From Pelomonas sp. Root1237 (GTDB taxonomy: Bacteria > Pseudomonadota > Gammaproteobacteria > Burkholderiales > Burkholderiaceae_C), in NCBI RefSeq assembly GCF_001425055.1, contig NZ_LMDK01000012.1, positions 844,205-908,204 of the forward strand: 64,000 nt of DNA. The letters are read 5' to 3'. Below the pieces are notes generated by a model. That model did not search any database. It saw only the letters and a program-made list of their open reading frames with translations, and was not told where the DNA came from. Shown one piece after another: positions 49,098 through 62,014 of this stretch. Every line of letters begins with the position of its first letter. The first letter of the stretch is position 1. Made by a program: the position numbers and the translations under genes.

Positions 49098-51744
49098 CTT
49101 GTGTAGAGCCCGGCAAAGGCGCGATATAGCCGATGACCAGCATCAACACACCCACGCCGATGAAGGAAACGATGCGCAGCACGGTGCCGCTGCCCTGCAG
49201 GTCGAACAGCATCAGCTTCAGCACGACGGCACCCAGCAGCACGGCGCCGGCCAGCCAGGGCGCGCGCTGGTGGCGGCGCGTGCCCAGCAGCATCAGCACC
49301 AGAGCCAGGGCGCTCCACAGCAGTGCCAGGCCGGTCTGCACGCCGCGGGACTCGAGCCAGCCGTCGACGTGATAGGGCACATCGCCCCAGTGATGGAAGC
49401 AGCGGATCAGCATGCCGTTGAGCCAAAGGAAGGCCAGGGCTGCCGGCACAGCCAGCGAGGAAGGCGGCAGCTTGAGCGCGGCAGCAGCCGGGCTGCGCAG
49501 CCAAGCGACGACGGCCAGCAGCGCCGCGGCGATGCCGAGATCGAGTGGATTCAGCACCGGGATGTAGGGCAGAGGCTGGGCAGTGCCGGGGCTGGCCCAG
49601 TTGGCGATCAGCACCCAGGCCGAAAGTGCCAGGCTCAGCACGGCAGCGCCCACCTGGGCATAGGCCGCAGGCGCCAGGCGCAGTGGCCAGGCCTGTTGAT
49701 CGGCAGGGCGACGCTGCTGGCGCAGCACGGCAGCCAGCAGCAGCGCCGGCACCAGCAGCCAGCCCAGCCAACCCCAGGCGCTGCCGGGGTCGCCGAGGTC
49801 GGCCGTCCAGTGGCGGCCTTGCAGAGCGCCGAGCAGCGCAAATGCCAGCAAGCTGCCGGCATGCGTGGCGTTGCGCAGCAGCGCGGGCCAGTGCGACGCC
49901 GTGCGTTGCAGCACGAGTGCCTGCGCAACCCAGGCCAGCGGCAGTGCCCACACGCCGCCTGCCGACAGCGGCGCGCCGTGCAGCACCGTGCCCAAGATAC
50001 CGAGCAGGCCCCAAGCCGGCAGCAGCAGCGCGGTCGGCCACGCGGCCGTGGGCCAGCGCCACAGTGCCTGTAGGCCCAGCAGCAAGAAGCCGATGGCGGC
50101 GATCAGCGCGACGCTGACGGCCCACTCGTGCGGTGCCGCCACCCACTGGTCAAGGACGATGCCCGCCGCGACGGCGAGCCACACCGTGCCCCAGCCGACC
50201 AGAGCGAACGCGACGCCGGCATGCCACGGCCGGCTGTCATCGCGGCCGAGGAATCGGGCAGCACCCAGCCCTGCCGCGGCGATCAGCAGCGCATTCAGCA
50301 ACTGCGATGCCGCATGAAGGCCGTCCAGGTCATCGCGAGACATCGACATCACCAGCGTGGCGCCACCCAGCGCCATCAACGCCAGGCCGCTCGCTAGCAC
50401 GCGCAGGCGTCGCTGGCGCAGGCTCAGCCATACCGCACCGACACCTTCCAGCGCCCAGGCACCGGCGGTGGCCTCGGCGCTGAGCGCGAATGGAATGACC
50501 AGCGTGCCGAACACGGCGCCGAGCGCGATGAAAGCCTCGAACACCAGGGCATGGGCTGGGCGGCGCCGCACCCAGGCGGCCAGGCCCGCGTAGGCCGCGC
50601 CAATCAGCAGCGCAGCAAAGGCGATGGCCATCGAGTCGGGCTTGAGCAGCGCGTACTGCATCGCCGAAGCGAAAACAGGCACGCCGAACAACAGCGTGGC
50701 TTGCAGCCAGACCTCGGGTGCTTGTGCGCGGCGGCCCGGCATCAGCAGCACGGCGGTGAACAGCAGCCAGAAGGTGACGAGGAAGCCCTGGGCGACGGCG
50801 TAGTCGGCGGGCGTATAGGCCGTCAGTCCCCAGGCACTCGCGATGAGGGCGGTGAAGCTGAAGGCGATCAGGTTCAGGCGCGGCCAGTGCTTGAACCAGG
50901 CGACGAGCGCCACGCCCAGACCGAGCACGAGGTAGTAACCCAACAGCATGGCGATGGCGCCGCCGCCGGTGGACAGCAGCAGCGGCGTGGCATAGCCGCC
51001 CAGGGCGGCGACGACGGCCAGCGCCTGTGCGTCCTGCTTGACGGCCAGCAGTGCCGCCAGCAGCGAGACGGCCAGCATCAGCGCGAACACGAGTGCGAGC
51101 GGCTCCAGGCCGGCCAGCTTCACGGCGGCAAACAGCGTCAGGTAGACCACGGACACGCCGCCGCCCTGCAGCAGCAGCCCGTAGCCGCGCGAGCGCAGCC
51201 TCAAGCGCCAGCCAATGACCAGCAGCGCAATACCGGTGGCACCGATGCCGGCCAGGCGCACTTCCAGTGGCACCGTGACGTTCTCTGCCGCGAAACGCGC
51301 GAGGAAGACGAGGCCGAGGAAGAGCATCGCCAGCCCCACCTTGACGATGGTGTTGGCCGCGGCAAGGCGCTGGGCCCAGGCGGGCATGGGGATGGGACGG
51401 CGCGGGACGGGCGCCGGGGCCGGTGGTTGGGGTGCCGGCCTGGGCGGCGGCGGTGCAGCAACCGGCGTCGCGACGGTAGGTGGCAACGGCGCGACAACCG
51501 CTTCGGTCCGCTGAGGCACGGCCACAGGGGGCGTTGAAGCGGGTGGTTGAGCGGGCAGCGGCGCCGGCGCCGGTCCGCGGGCTGTGAGCTGCTTTTCCAG
51601 GCCGGCGATGCGCCGCCCCTGTTGCATCTGCTGCCAGCCCAGCCAGCCCACCGCGGCGCCGAGAAACGCGCCGATCAGACTCTCCGAGGCGAAGCCGCCG
51701 AACAGCGCGCCCAGCAGCAATGCAACGACGGCCACGGGGCTCAA
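49078..51744 (-). CDS. DUF2339 family polytopic membrane protein
   Basis: The 888-residue protein has a short N-terminal hydrophobic region, a Pro/Ala-rich linker (about 50-118), and then more than twenty hydrophobic segments to the end. This is the DUF2339 architecture; function unknown. Translation begins at a TTG whose TTGA overlaps the DUF1330 stop, suggesting coupling. Together with DUF3999 it stands between kdsA and eno. Confidence 0.88.
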
Positions 51745-52028
51745 ACGCCTTCGATCAACACCATGCGCATGACGGCGATGCCCTCGCGGGCCTCACGCGC
51801 CACACCGTACTCGGGCGAGTCATAGAAAGCCTGTGCGGCTTCCGGCGTGGGGAACTTCAGCAGCACGACACGCTCGGGTGTCCAGTCGCCTTCGAGCACC
51901 GTGGTCTTGCCGCCGCGCACCAGCACCTCGGCGCCATGCTGCTTCATGGCCAGCGTCGAGAGCCGCCGGTAGTCCTCGTATTGCGCTGGGTTGGTGACCT
52001 TGACGTTGGCGAGGATGTAGGCAGCCAT
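51741..52028 (-). CDS. DUF1330 family protein
   Basis: The 95-residue protein is a ferredoxin-like (dimeric alpha/beta barrel) protein of the DUF1330 family, beginning AAYILANVKVTNPAQYEDY and containing GGKTTVLEGDWTPERVVLLKFP. The biochemical role is unknown. It sits between kdsA and DUF2339 in the same operon direction. Confidence 0.9.
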   Translation of the reverse strand: MAAYILANVKVTNPAQYEDYRRLSTLAMKQHGAEVLVRGGKTTVLEGDWTPERVVLLKFPTPEAAQAFYDSPEYGVAREAREGIAVMRMVLIEGV

Positions 52029-52090
52029 TTATCTCTCAGCAGCTGAAATCATTTTGACGAAGGTGCAAGTCAACGCATGCCAGTTCGTCG

Positions 52091-52120
52091 AATGATCTCC
52101 CCTTAGCAGGAGAAATCATT
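52091..52120 (-). terminator. Imperfect hairpin at the kdsA stop
   Basis: AATGATCTCC at 52091-52100 pairs with GGAGAAATCATT at 52109-52120 with a two-base bulge, enclosing the kdsA stop codon. There is no strong U-tract, so this may attenuate rather than end transcription. Confidence 0.3.
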
Positions 52121-52960
52121 CTCCAAAAGAGGCTGCTTCTTGACGACGCGATCCAGCGCCACCAGTTGCTCCAGCAGCGTCTTCATGTGCTTGAGCGGCA
52201 CGGCGTTGGGGCCGTCGCTGAAGGCCTCGGCGGGGTTCGGGTGCGTCTCCATGAACAGGCCCGCCACGCCCACGCCCACGCCGGCCCGGGCCAGCACGGG
52301 CACCATCTCGCGGGCACCGCCGCTGGAGCCGCCGAGGCCACCGGGCTTCTGCACCGAGTGGGTGACGTCGAAGACCACCGGCGCGCCGGTGTTGCGCATT
52401 TCGGCCAGGCTGGTCATGTCGGCGACCAGGTTGTTGTAGCCAAAACTGACGCCACGCTCGCAGGCAAGGAAGAGGTCTTCGGACAGGCCCACCTCGCGCG
52501 CGGCGGCGCGGGCCTTGTCGATGACGTTCTTCATGTCCCAGGGCGCGAGGAACTGGCCCTTCTTGATGTTGACCGGCTTGCCACTTTGCGCGACCGCGCG
52601 GATGAAATCCGTCTGGCGGCACAGGAAGGCCGGGGTCTGCAGCACGTCCACGACGCTGGCGACCTCGGCCACCTGCGAGGCATCGTGCACGTCGGTCAGC
52701 ACCGGCAGGCCGGTCTGGCGGCGCACCTCGTCGAGGATCTTCAAGCCGGCTTCCATGCCGACACCGCGCTTGGTGGTGCCGGACGACCGGTTGGCCTTGT
52801 CGAACGAGCCCTTGTAGATCAGCGGAATGCCGAGGGCTGTGCACGCTTCCTTCAGCAGGCCGGCGACGTCGAGCGACATCTGCAGCCCCTCGATCGAGCA
52901 GGTCCCGGCGATCAGGAAGAAGGGCTTGTCGATGCCGACATCGAATCCACAGAGCTTCAT
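52103..52960 (-). CDS. kdsA: 3-deoxy-8-phosphooctulonate (KDO-8-P) synthase
   Basis: The 285-residue aldolase condenses phosphoenolpyruvate with arabinose-5-phosphate to give KDO-8-P for lipopolysaccharide. Features: [44 protein letters not shown] and [17 protein letters not shown]. The spacing of three bases to pyrG is the conserved pyrG-kdsA pair. Confidence 0.97.
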   Translation of the reverse strand: MKLCGFDVGIDKPFFLIAGTCSIEGLQMSLDVAGLLKEACTALGIPLIYKGSFDKANRSSGTTKRGVGMEAGLKILDEVRRQTGLPVLTDVHDASQVAEVASVVDVLQTPAFLCRQTDFIRAVAQSGKPVNIKKGQFLAPWDMKNVIDKARAAAREVGLSEDLFLACERGVSFGYNNLVADMTSLAEMRNTGAPVVFDVTHSVQKPGGLGGSSGGAREMVPVLARAGVGVGVAGLFMETHPNPAEAFSDGPNAVPLKHMKTLLEQLVALDRVVKKQPLLENDFSC

Positions 52961-52963
52961 AGA

Positions 52964-55457
<2,494 letters not shown>

Positions 55458-55529
55458 GGGCGCGCAGTTTGCCTGCGTCGGGCGACCTGTTCAGCGTCAG
55501 TTCTGGAGTGCCGAGTCCAGACGTGGCCG

Positions 55530-56348
55530 TCAGTCGGGCGGCAGCTCAAGCTCCAGCACGCGGCGCCTGCCGGCGTGGATCTCATCAAGACTGCGCCTGA
55601 AGCTGGGAATGCTGCGGAACAGGCGGTCGAAGCTGCCGTCGGCCAGGGCCGCGCGCAGGCCGCGCTCGATGCGGTCGGCCAGGGCGGGGTTGTCGCGGCT
55701 GGTGAAAAAGTAGAAGGGCACGCCGTAGTGCAGGAACAGGGTCTGCTCGATGGCCAGGCCGCTGTGCTGTTGCTGCTCGTACCAGGCCTCATAAACGCCG
55801 CGCGGCATGTAGTCGAAGCGCCTGGCGCCCAGCATCGCGAAGAGCTGTTCGTAATTGACGGACGTGACCACGGGCAGGCCGTTGGCGCGCAGTACGTCGG
55901 TCGATGGCCAGCCCTCGCCGGCCCCGGCCGTGAAGCGGCTCAGGTCGGTCAGCGTGCGCACGGCCCGGAAACGCGCCTGGTCACCCCTGCGGATCAGGAA
56001 GACGCGGTAGTCGTTGAGTTCGCGCAGCAGCGAGAAGCGCACAGGAAGGAGCTCGGCCTCGCGCCTGGTGTTGCTGCCATCCCAGATGACGTTGATGGCG
56101 CCATTGTTCTTCAGCTCGACGAACTGGCGCTGGCCGCTCATCGGCTGCTCGTAGTGCTGGATCTCGAAGGCCCCGTCGCTGGCCTGCGTCTTCTCCAACG
56201 CCAGGCGCAGCAGTTGCGGGAAATAGCTTGCGTGCTCCTGCGAGCTGGGCGACAACTGCGGGATGGTGACGCGCAGGGGCTCCGCAGCCAGGGCGGCGGA
56301 GGGGCCTATCGTGGACAACAGCGCCAATGCGGCGCGGCGCCGGTTCAT
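55530..56348 (-). CDS. Periplasmic solute-binding-protein-like (family 3 type)
   Basis: The 272-residue protein has a signal peptide (about 1-22, with an RRRAALAL n-region and ending ALAA) and resembles family-3 amino-acid-binding proteins. Supporting segments: YFPQLLRLALEKT, the GAINVIWDGSN loop and VNYEQLFAMLGARRFDYMPRG. No permease or ATPase gene is near, and its start is only five bases from the mutS stop. It may be a stand-alone binding protein; transport is not implied. Confidence 0.75.
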   Translation of the reverse strand: MNRRRAALALLSTIGPSAALAAEPLRVTIPQLSPSSQEHASYFPQLLRLALEKTQASDGAFEIQHYEQPMSGQRQFVELKNNGAINVIWDGSNTRREAELLPVRFSLLRELNDYRVFLIRRGDQARFRAVRTLTDLSRFTAGAGEGWPSTDVLRANGLPVVTSVNYEQLFAMLGARRFDYMPRGVYEAWYEQQQHSGLAIEQTLFLHYGVPFYFFTSRDNPALADRIERGLRAALADGSFDRLFRSIPSFRRSLDEIHAGRRRVLELELPPD

Positions 56349-56353
56349 GGCGT

Positions 56354-58915
56354 TCAGCTGGCCGCCAGGCGCTTGAGTTGGTACAGCGCTTCCAGTGCCT
56401 CGCGCGGCGACAGCGCGTCGGGGTCGACCTTGGCCAGCGCCTGCAGCAGCTCGCTGGGCTCGGGCAGGGGCGGCGGCGCGGGCGGGGCGGCGAAGAGGTC
56501 GAACTGGTCGTCGGCCGCGTTCTGGCGGGCCTCCAGGGCCTCCAGCGTCGCGCGGGCCTGGCGCACGAGGCTGGCGGGCATGCCGGCCAGCTTGGCGACC
56601 TGCACGCCATAGCTGCGGCTGGCCGGGCCGGGCTGCAGCTCGTGCAGGAAGACGATGTCCTCACCGCTCTCCACGGCCGACACGTGCCAGTTCTGCGCCT
56701 GCGCATGCTTGGCAGGGAACTCGGTCAGCTCGAAGTAGTGCGTGGCGAACAAGGTGAACGCGCGGGTCTTGTCGTGCAGGTGGCTGGCGATGGCCGACGC
56801 CAGTGCCAGGCCGTCGAAGGTGGAAGTCCCCCGCCCGATCTCGTCCATCAACACGAGGGATTGGTCGGTGGCCGAATGCAGGATGGCCGCACCTTCGGTC
56901 ATCTCCAGCATGAAGGTGGATTGAGCGTTGGCGAGGTCGTCCGCCGCGCCGATGCGAGTGTGGATGGCGTCCATCGGCCCAAGGCGACAGCTCGTCGCCG
57001 GCACATAGCTGCCTATTGATCCCAGCAACGCGATCAGCGCCACCTGGCGCATGAAGGTGCTCTTGCCGCCCATGTTCGGGCCGGTGATGACGAGCAGCTT
57101 GGTACGCGCATCGAGCTTGCAGTCGTTGGGCATGAACTCCGTGCCGCCAGTCTCGTGCAGGCGGGCCTGCACGACGGGGTGGCGGCCGGCTTCGATCTCC
57201 AGGCAGGGCTGGGTGACGAACTCCGGCCGGCACCAGTTCAGCGTGACGGCGCGTTCGGCCAGCGCCGCCAGCGCGTCCAGACCGGCCAGCGTGCGGCCCA
57301 GCGCCGTCAGCGGCTCCAGGCGGCTGATCAGGGCGTCGATGACCTGCTCGTACAGCAGCTTCTCGCGCGCCAGCGCCCGCTCGTTGGCGGACAGGGCCTT
57401 GTCCTCAAAGGCCTTCAGCTCCGGCGTGATGTAGCGCTCGGCGTTCTTCAGCGTCTGGCGGCGCTGGTAGTCCATCGGCACCTTGTCGACCTGGCCCTGC
57501 GTCACCTCGATGTAGAAGCCATGCACGCGGTTGAACTGCACGCGCAGGTTGGCGATGCCGGTGCGGGCGCGCTCTCGGGTTTCGAGGTCGAGAAGGAAGC
57601 CGTCGCAGTTCTGCTGGATGCCGCGCAGCTCGTCCAGGTCGGCGTCGAAGCCGTCGGCGATGACGCCGCCATCGCGCGTCAGGATGGCCGGCTCCAGCGC
57701 GATGGCGCGCTCCAGCAGCTCCTGGATGTCGGCCGGCGGGTTCAGGCTGGCGTCGCGCAACGCGGCGGGTGTCACAGCGCGCAGTTGCGGCAGCACCTGA
57801 AGCGTCGCGCGCAAGCCGGTCAGCTCGCGCGGGCGCACCTGGCGCAAGGCGATGCGGGCGGAGATGCGTTCCACGTCGCTGACCGATTTCAGCGCTTCGC
57901 GCAGGGGCTCGAAGCCTTCGTCGTGCAGGGCGGCGATGGCGTCGTGGCGCGAGACGGCTTCCGCCCGGTCACGCTTGGGATGCAGCAGCCACTGGCGCAG
58001 CGTGCGGCTGCCCATGCCGCTCTTGCAGGTGTCCAGCAGCGAGAAGAGGGTGGGACTCGGCTCGCCGCGCAGCGTCTGCGTCAACTCCAGGTTGCGCTGG
58101 GTGGCGGGCGGCAGGTCCAGCAGCTCGCCGCTGCGCTGCACGCGCAGGGAGCGCACGTGGGCGAGAGCCCGGCCCTGGGTGTGTTCGGCAAACGCCAGCA
58201 AGGCACTGCCGGCCGCGTGAGCCAGCGTCAGCTCATGCGCGTTGAAGCCCTGCAGGCCGGCCACGGCCAGTTGTTCGCACAGCTTGCGCTGGCCCAAAGC
58301 GGCGTCGAACTGCCAGCTCGGCCGGTTCGTGACCGGGAAGCGCGCCTTCATGACGCCCGATGGCTGCTGCTCGCGATTCACCAGCACCTCGGCTGGCGAC
58401 AGGCGGGCCAGCCAGGCGGGCAGTTCCACGTCGCTGCATTCGGCCAGGCCGATCTCGCCCTGGGTCAGGGACAGCCATGCCAGCCCATGGCGGCGACCGT
58501 GGCCGGAGACGGCCAGCAGCACGGCGTCCTGCTTGTCGGCCAGCAGTTCGGTGTCGGTGATGGTGCCCGGCGTGACGACGCGCACCACCTTGCGCTCCAC
58601 AGGCCCCTTACTCGCGCCGACCTCGCCCACCTGCTCGGCGATCGCCACCGCCTCGCCCAGCTTGATGAGCTTGGCGAGATAACTCTCCAGCGCGTGCACC
58701 GGCACGCCGGCCATGACGACGGGCTGCCCCGCGCTCTGGCCGCGCTGCGTCAGCGTGATGTCCAGCAGCGCGTTGCACTTGCGCGCGTCATCAAAGAAGA
58801 CTTCGTAGAAATCGCCCATCCGGTACAGCAGCAGCGTGTCCGGGAAGTCGGCTTTCAGGCCCAGGTACTGGGCCATCATGGGCGTGTGGGCGCTGAAGTC
58901 AGCGGGCTGGGTCAT
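56354..58915 (-). CDS. mutS: DNA mismatch repair protein MutS
   Basis: The 853-residue MutS recognises mismatches and small loops. The mismatch-contact motif FYE stands at residues 36-38. Lever and clamp regions are present, and the ATPase shows Walker [23 protein letters not shown] and the [10 protein letters not shown] signature. The C-terminal tail has the dimer/beta-clamp region. The leader carries a terminator-like hairpin on the same strand 16-40 bases before the ATG. Confidence 0.97.
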   Translation of the reverse strand: MTQPADFSAHTPMMAQYLGLKADFPDTLLLYRMGDFYEVFFDDARKCNALLDITLTQRGQSAGQPVVMAGVPVHALESYLAKLIKLGEAVAIAEQVGEVGASKGPVERKVVRVVTPGTITDTELLADKQDAVLLAVSGHGRRHGLAWLSLTQGEIGLAECSDVELPAWLARLSPAEVLVNREQQPSGVMKARFPVTNRPSWQFDAALGQRKLCEQLAVAGLQGFNAHELTLAHAAGSALLAFAEHTQGRALAHVRSLRVQRSGELLDLPPATQRNLELTQTLRGEPSPTLFSLLDTCKSGMGSRTLRQWLLHPKRDRAEAVSRHDAIAALHDEGFEPLREALKSVSDVERISARIALRQVRPRELTGLRATLQVLPQLRAVTPAALRDASLNPPADIQELLERAIALEPAILTRDGGVIADGFDADLDELRGIQQNCDGFLLDLETRERARTGIANLRVQFNRVHGFYIEVTQGQVDKVPMDYQRRQTLKNAERYITPELKAFEDKALSANERALAREKLLYEQVIDALISRLEPLTALGRTLAGLDALAALAERAVTLNWCRPEFVTQPCLEIEAGRHPVVQARLHETGGTEFMPNDCKLDARTKLLVITGPNMGGKSTFMRQVALIALLGSIGSYVPATSCRLGPMDAIHTRIGAADDLANAQSTFMLEMTEGAAILHSATDQSLVLMDEIGRGTSTFDGLALASAIASHLHDKTRAFTLFATHYFELTEFPAKHAQAQNWHVSAVESGEDIVFLHELQPGPASRSYGVQVAKLAGMPASLVRQARATLEALEARQNAADDQFDLFAAPPAPPPLPEPSELLQALAKVDPDALSPREALEALYQLKRLAAS

Positions 58916-58930
58916 CGGCGTCGAGCAAAT

Positions 58931-58955
58931 AACAAAGCCCCCCGGCGGAGGGCTT
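58931..58955 (-). terminator. Orphan intrinsic terminator upstream of mutS
   Basis: On the minus strand AAGCCCTCC pairs with the G-rich arm ending GGGCTT (nine pairs including one G-U) around GCC, followed by TGTTATTTG. It closely resembles the terminator after suhB. No minus-strand gene lies upstream of it within the window's intergenic region, so its source transcript is unknown. Confidence 0.6.
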
Positions 58956-59192
58956 CAGAATGGGCGACAGTTTACGCGGCGGCCAAGTAGGCTGGCCCGT
59001 CGGTTGAGCGGCCGACGGCCACGGAGCCTTCGCTGTGCTCCTGGCTTGCCGACGAGGCGCGCCGGCTGCCAACCTCCGTCTGGACAAGGGCGAACCGCTG
59101 GAGCGCTGGAATCGGCCTTCGCGACGGACAAAGCGCCATCAGTCACCCACGGAACGAGCGCTGGCGAACGATGCCTACCGATATGTTTTATG

Positions 59193-59222
59193 TTGCTGTG
59201 GCGGTGTATTTGGTGCTATGAA
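59193..59222 (+). promoter_or_regulatory. Candidate sigma-70 promoter for the porin gene
   Basis: TTGCTG at 59193-59198 and TATGAA at 59217-59222 are separated by 18 bases inside the only A/T-rich patch of the spacer. This would give a leader of about 50 bases. Confidence 0.4.
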
Positions 59223-59278
59223 TACCCGTCCCACCAGGGTGGGCCCCGGATCCTGCACAACAACACATGGAGACCGCC

Positions 59279-60349
59279 ATGAAGACAGGACGTTGGAGGG
59301 TGGGCTTTGTGGCCCTGGCCACTGCGGCTGTGGGCGTGCAGGCGCAGCAGGCGGGGAGCGTGCAGCTCTTTGGCCTGATGGACATCGGCGTACAGCAGCT
59401 CAAGGCCGACGGCGTCGGCAAGCGCCACCTGGTCACCAGCGACGGCAACGCCTCCAGCCGCTTGGGCGTGCGCGGTAGCGAGGATCTGGGCGGCGGGCTC
59501 AAGGTTGGCTTCTGGCTGGAGTCGGCCCTGTTGGTGGACGACGGCAGCAGCGGTGCGACCAGCACCAACAACAAGGACTCCATCAGCGGCGGTCTGACCT
59601 GGGCGCGCCGTGCGACGGTGCAGTTGTCCGGTGACTGGGGCGAACTGCGCCTGGGCCGCGACTATGTGCCGTCCTTCATCAACCTGACGATGACCATGCA
59701 TCCCTTCGGCCCCAATGGCGTCGCCAGTTCGGGGCTGTTGTTCTATCCCGCGCCCGCCAATGGCACGACGCCGCGCACCAATGCGCGGGCGTCCAACTCC
59801 ATCGGCTACTTCCTGCCGCCGGGCCTGGGTGGTGTCTATGCCCACGTGATGCTGGCCTTGGGCGAGCAGGGCGATGGCCCGACGCACAGGGACGGCCAGT
59901 TGCAGGGCATGCGCATCGGCTGGCGCAACGAGGCCTTCAACGCCGCGGTCGCGATTACGCGCACCCGCTACGCGACGGGCGACTACAAGCAGAGCAATGT
60001 CGGTGCGGCCTGGCAGTTGGGCCCGGTCAAGCTGATGGGACTGTGGGGCGAGAACAAGGTCGGCACGACGAAGACGACGGCGCGCATGGTGGGCACGCGG
60101 TGGCAGGTGGGCCCGCAGGGGGAGGTCCGCTTTGCCTACACGACCTTGAGCGCCAAGGGCGTGGCCAGCGACGCGAGTCATATCGCGCTCGGCTATGTGC
60201 ACGATCTGTCCAAGCGCACCGCGCTGTATGGCAACGCCGCCCGCGCCGACAACAAGGGCACTGGCGTGCGCTTCAACGTGGGCATGGCGACGACGGTGCC
60301 GGGCGGCAACTGCAGCGGTGCCGAACTCGGCGTTCGCCACAGCTTCTGA
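59279..60349 (+). CDS. Gram-negative trimeric porin
   Basis: The 356-residue outer-membrane protein has a signal peptide (about 1-21, ending VQAQ) and opens with SVQLFGLMDIGVQQLK, the classical first strand of Burkholderiales porins. It has SRLGVRGSEDLGGGLKVGFWLES and ends in Phe (VRHSF), the outer-membrane assembly signal. The ATG at 59279 is preceded by GGAG; the in-frame ATG at 59267 contains that site and is unlikely. It is closed by a strong bidirectional terminator. Confidence 0.93.
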   Translation: MKTGRWRVGFVALATAAVGVQAQQAGSVQLFGLMDIGVQQLKADGVGKRHLVTSDGNASSRLGVRGSEDLGGGLKVGFWLESALLVDDGSSGATSTNNKDSISGGLTWARRATVQLSGDWGELRLGRDYVPSFINLTMTMHPFGPNGVASSGLLFYPAPANGTTPRTNARASNSIGYFLPPGLGGVYAHVMLALGEQGDGPTHRDGQLQGMRIGWRNEAFNAAVAITRTRYATGDYKQSNVGAAWQLGPVKLMGLWGENKVGTTKTTARMVGTRWQVGPQGEVRFAYTTLSAKGVASDASHIALGYVHDLSKRTALYGNAARADNKGTGVRFNVGMATTVPGGNCSGAELGVRHSF

Positions 60350-60375
60350 GCGGCGCAAGAAACACCCATAAAGAG

Positions 60376-60400
60376 CAAGGCCCGCAACGCGGGCCTTGTT
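60376..60400. terminator. Bidirectional terminator between the porin and the TonB-domain gene
   Basis: A perfect 10-bp stem pairs 60376-60385 with 60389-60398 around AAC. On the plus strand TTGATT follows; on the minus strand CTCTTTATG follows. It can end both convergent genes. Confidence 0.8.
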
Positions 60401-60435
60401 GATTCAGCGAAGCGCTTGGCTAGCGAAGCGTCTAA

Positions 60436-60750
60436 TTAATCTTCCGACTTGAACACCAGCTTGACTTCGTGGGTCTGGGCGGCGCCGGTGCCTTCGAACT
60501 TCCACTGGCTCAGGGCTTCGGTGGCGGCACGGTCGAACACGCGCTTGGGTTCGGCTTCGACGATGGCGACATCCGAGACCTTGCCGTCGCCGGCAATGGT
60601 CATCTTGGCGCGCACGCTGCCGGCGCTGATGTTCTTCTTGACGGCCTCATTGGGGTACTCGGGAGCGACCTTCTTCAGAACCTTGGCATCGGCGTGGGCC
60701 AGGGAGGCAGCGGCGACGAGGGCGAGAGCGACAGCGGAGCGGGCAAACAT
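60436..60750 (-). CDS. Small periplasmic TonB C-terminal-domain protein
   Basis: The 104-residue product has a signal peptide (about 1-20, ending LAHA) and a TonB C-terminal-like domain: VAPEYPNEAVKKN, GSVRAKMTIAGDGKV and ALSQWKFEGTG. True TonB has an uncleaved anchor and a Pro-rich spacer; here both are missing, so the protein may be a free periplasmic domain or envelope-stress factor rather than an energy transducer. The start at 60750 is chosen because the signal peptide begins there. Confidence 0.82.
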   Translation of the reverse strand: MFARSAVALALVAAASLAHADAKVLKKVAPEYPNEAVKKNISAGSVRAKMTIAGDGKVSDVAIVEAEPKRVFDRAATEALSQWKFEGTGAAQTHEVKLVFKSED

Positions 60751-60929
60751 CAGTAGCGTCTTTCGGGCGGTTTGATTGGGGGAACAGAGCGGCTCTGGCC
60801 GCGTTGCAGCACGCATTCTGGCGAGCCCGCCCCCCACGGGTAAGGGGTGCGGCCGTGCAGAAGTCACGCACGCATGACCGGGTTAGCCCTTGGTCACCGC
60901 TGCTGCCAATTCCTTCACAGCCAGAAAAT

Positions 60930-60954
60930 GAGAAAGCCCTCGCGAGGAGGGCTT
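60930..60954 (-). terminator. Intrinsic terminator after suhB
   Basis: On the minus strand AAGCCCTC (60954-60947) pairs with GAGGGCTT (60941-60934) around CTCGC, followed by TCTCATTTTC. It lies 23 bases after the suhB stop. Confidence 0.75.
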
Positions 60955-60976
60955 CGAAGGGGACGGGTGGCGCTGA

Positions 60977-61906
60977 TCAGGGCGCTGCGTCGCCGCTTTC
61001 ATCCTTCTTGATACGCACGGCGCCACGCTTCTTCGGCTCGGCCGGCGCAAGCGCTGCATCACCATTGAGCATGGGAGCTGCGGCCTCTTCTTCCTTGATG
61101 ACGCGGGTGTAGGGTGCCAGCATCGTCACCAACTGCGCGTAGATCTTGGGGTTGCCGGCCACCACTTCACGCTGGTGCAGGAAGTCGGCCTCGCCCGTGA
61201 AGTTGCCGATCAGGCCACCGGCTTCCGTGATGATGAGCGAGCCCGCCGCCACGTCCCAGGGCTGCAGGCCGGTCTCGAAGAAGGCGTCGTAATAGCCGGC
61301 TGCGACGTAGCAGAGGTCCAGCGCTGCAGCGCCCGGGCGGCGCAGGCCGGCGCAGTGCTGCATGACCTCCTCGAACATCTTCACGTAGCGCTTGAAATTG
61401 TCGCCACGGCGGAAGGGGAAGCCGGTGCCGATCAGCGCGTCGCTCATGCGGGTGCGCTTGGACACGCGCAGGCGGCGGTCGTTGCAGAAGGCGCCGCGGC
61501 CCTTGCTGGCGTAGAAGAGGTCGTTGCGGGTCGGGTCGTAGACGACGGCCTGCTGCACGACGCCGCGGTGCGCCAGCGCGATGGACACGCAGTACATCGG
61601 CAGGCCGTGGATGAAGTTGGTGGTGCCGTCCAGCGGATCGATGATCCAGACGAACTCGGAATGCTTGGCGCCGTGGGTGCGGCCCGACTCTTCGGCGAGG
61701 ATGCCGTGGTCCGGGTAGGCGCCCAGCAGCGTCTCGATGATCACCCCTTCTGCGGCGTGGTCGACCTCGGTGACGAAGTCGTTCGGGCTCTTGGTGTTGA
61801 TGCGCAGAGCTTCGAGGTCCAGCGAGGCGCGGTTGATGATGGCGCCAGCCGCACGCGCCGCCTTGATGGCGACATTGAGCATGGGATGGTGAGACGTTTG
61901 CAGCAT
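60977..61906 (-). CDS. suhB: Inositol-1-monophosphatase family protein SuhB
   Basis: The 309-residue protein has the metal-dependent phosphatase motifs: the Glu/Thr site of [17 protein letters not shown] (motif A), and [15 protein letters not shown] (motif B). E. coli SuhB also acts in rRNA transcription antitermination. The Lys/Glu-rich C-terminal extension ([14 protein letters not shown]) is longer than in E. coli. The ATG at 61906 is chosen because [21 protein letters not shown] aligns with the SuhB start. It is divergent from trmJ. Confidence 0.94.
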   Translation of the reverse strand: MLQTSHHPMLNVAIKAARAAGAIINRASLDLEALRINTKSPNDFVTEVDHAAEGVIIETLLGAYPDHGILAEESGRTHGAKHSEFVWIIDPLDGTTNFIHGLPMYCVSIALAHRGVVQQAVVYDPTRNDLFYASKGRGAFCNDRRLRVSKRTRMSDALIGTGFPFRRGDNFKRYVKMFEEVMQHCAGLRRPGAAALDLCYVAAGYYDAFFETGLQPWDVAAGSLIITEAGGLIGNFTGEADFLHQREVVAGNPKIYAQLVTMLAPYTRVIKEEEAAAPMLNGDAALAPAEPKKRGAVRIKKDESGDAAP

Positions 61907-61974
61907 GCGTGGCACTCGCTGGGAAGAAGGGGCTGACGGGAGGAAAGAGCGGCGGGACCCATGGAGGCGGCCCG

Positions 61975-61992
61975 GATAATCGCGCGATTCTA
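61975..61992. promoter_or_regulatory. Closely spaced divergent -10 elements for trmJ and suhB
   Basis: Plus-strand GATAAT at 61975-61980 lies 34 bases before the trmJ GTG. Minus-strand TAGAAT at 61992-61987 lies 80 bases before the suhB ATG. Both are followed by CGCGC. The two elements are six bases apart and point away from each other across one another, so initiation may be mutually exclusive. Confidence 0.45.
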
Positions 61993-62014
61993 GCCGCAGC
62001 CTCCGTACAAACCC

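Larger units (their letters stand above)
58916..59278. other. 363-base intergenic region between mutS and the porin
   Basis: No supported gene. The half next to mutS holds a minus-strand terminator (58931-58955) and an inverted repeat around 58998-59020. The half next to the porin has an A/T-richer patch at 59180-59225 with a candidate promoter. Short open frames on both strands look like random high-GC frames. A small RNA on the minus strand ending at the terminator is possible. Confidence 0.6.

Noticed and set aside
57155-58990. Plus-strand open frame opposite mutS
   Set aside because: Shadow of mutS with no family features.
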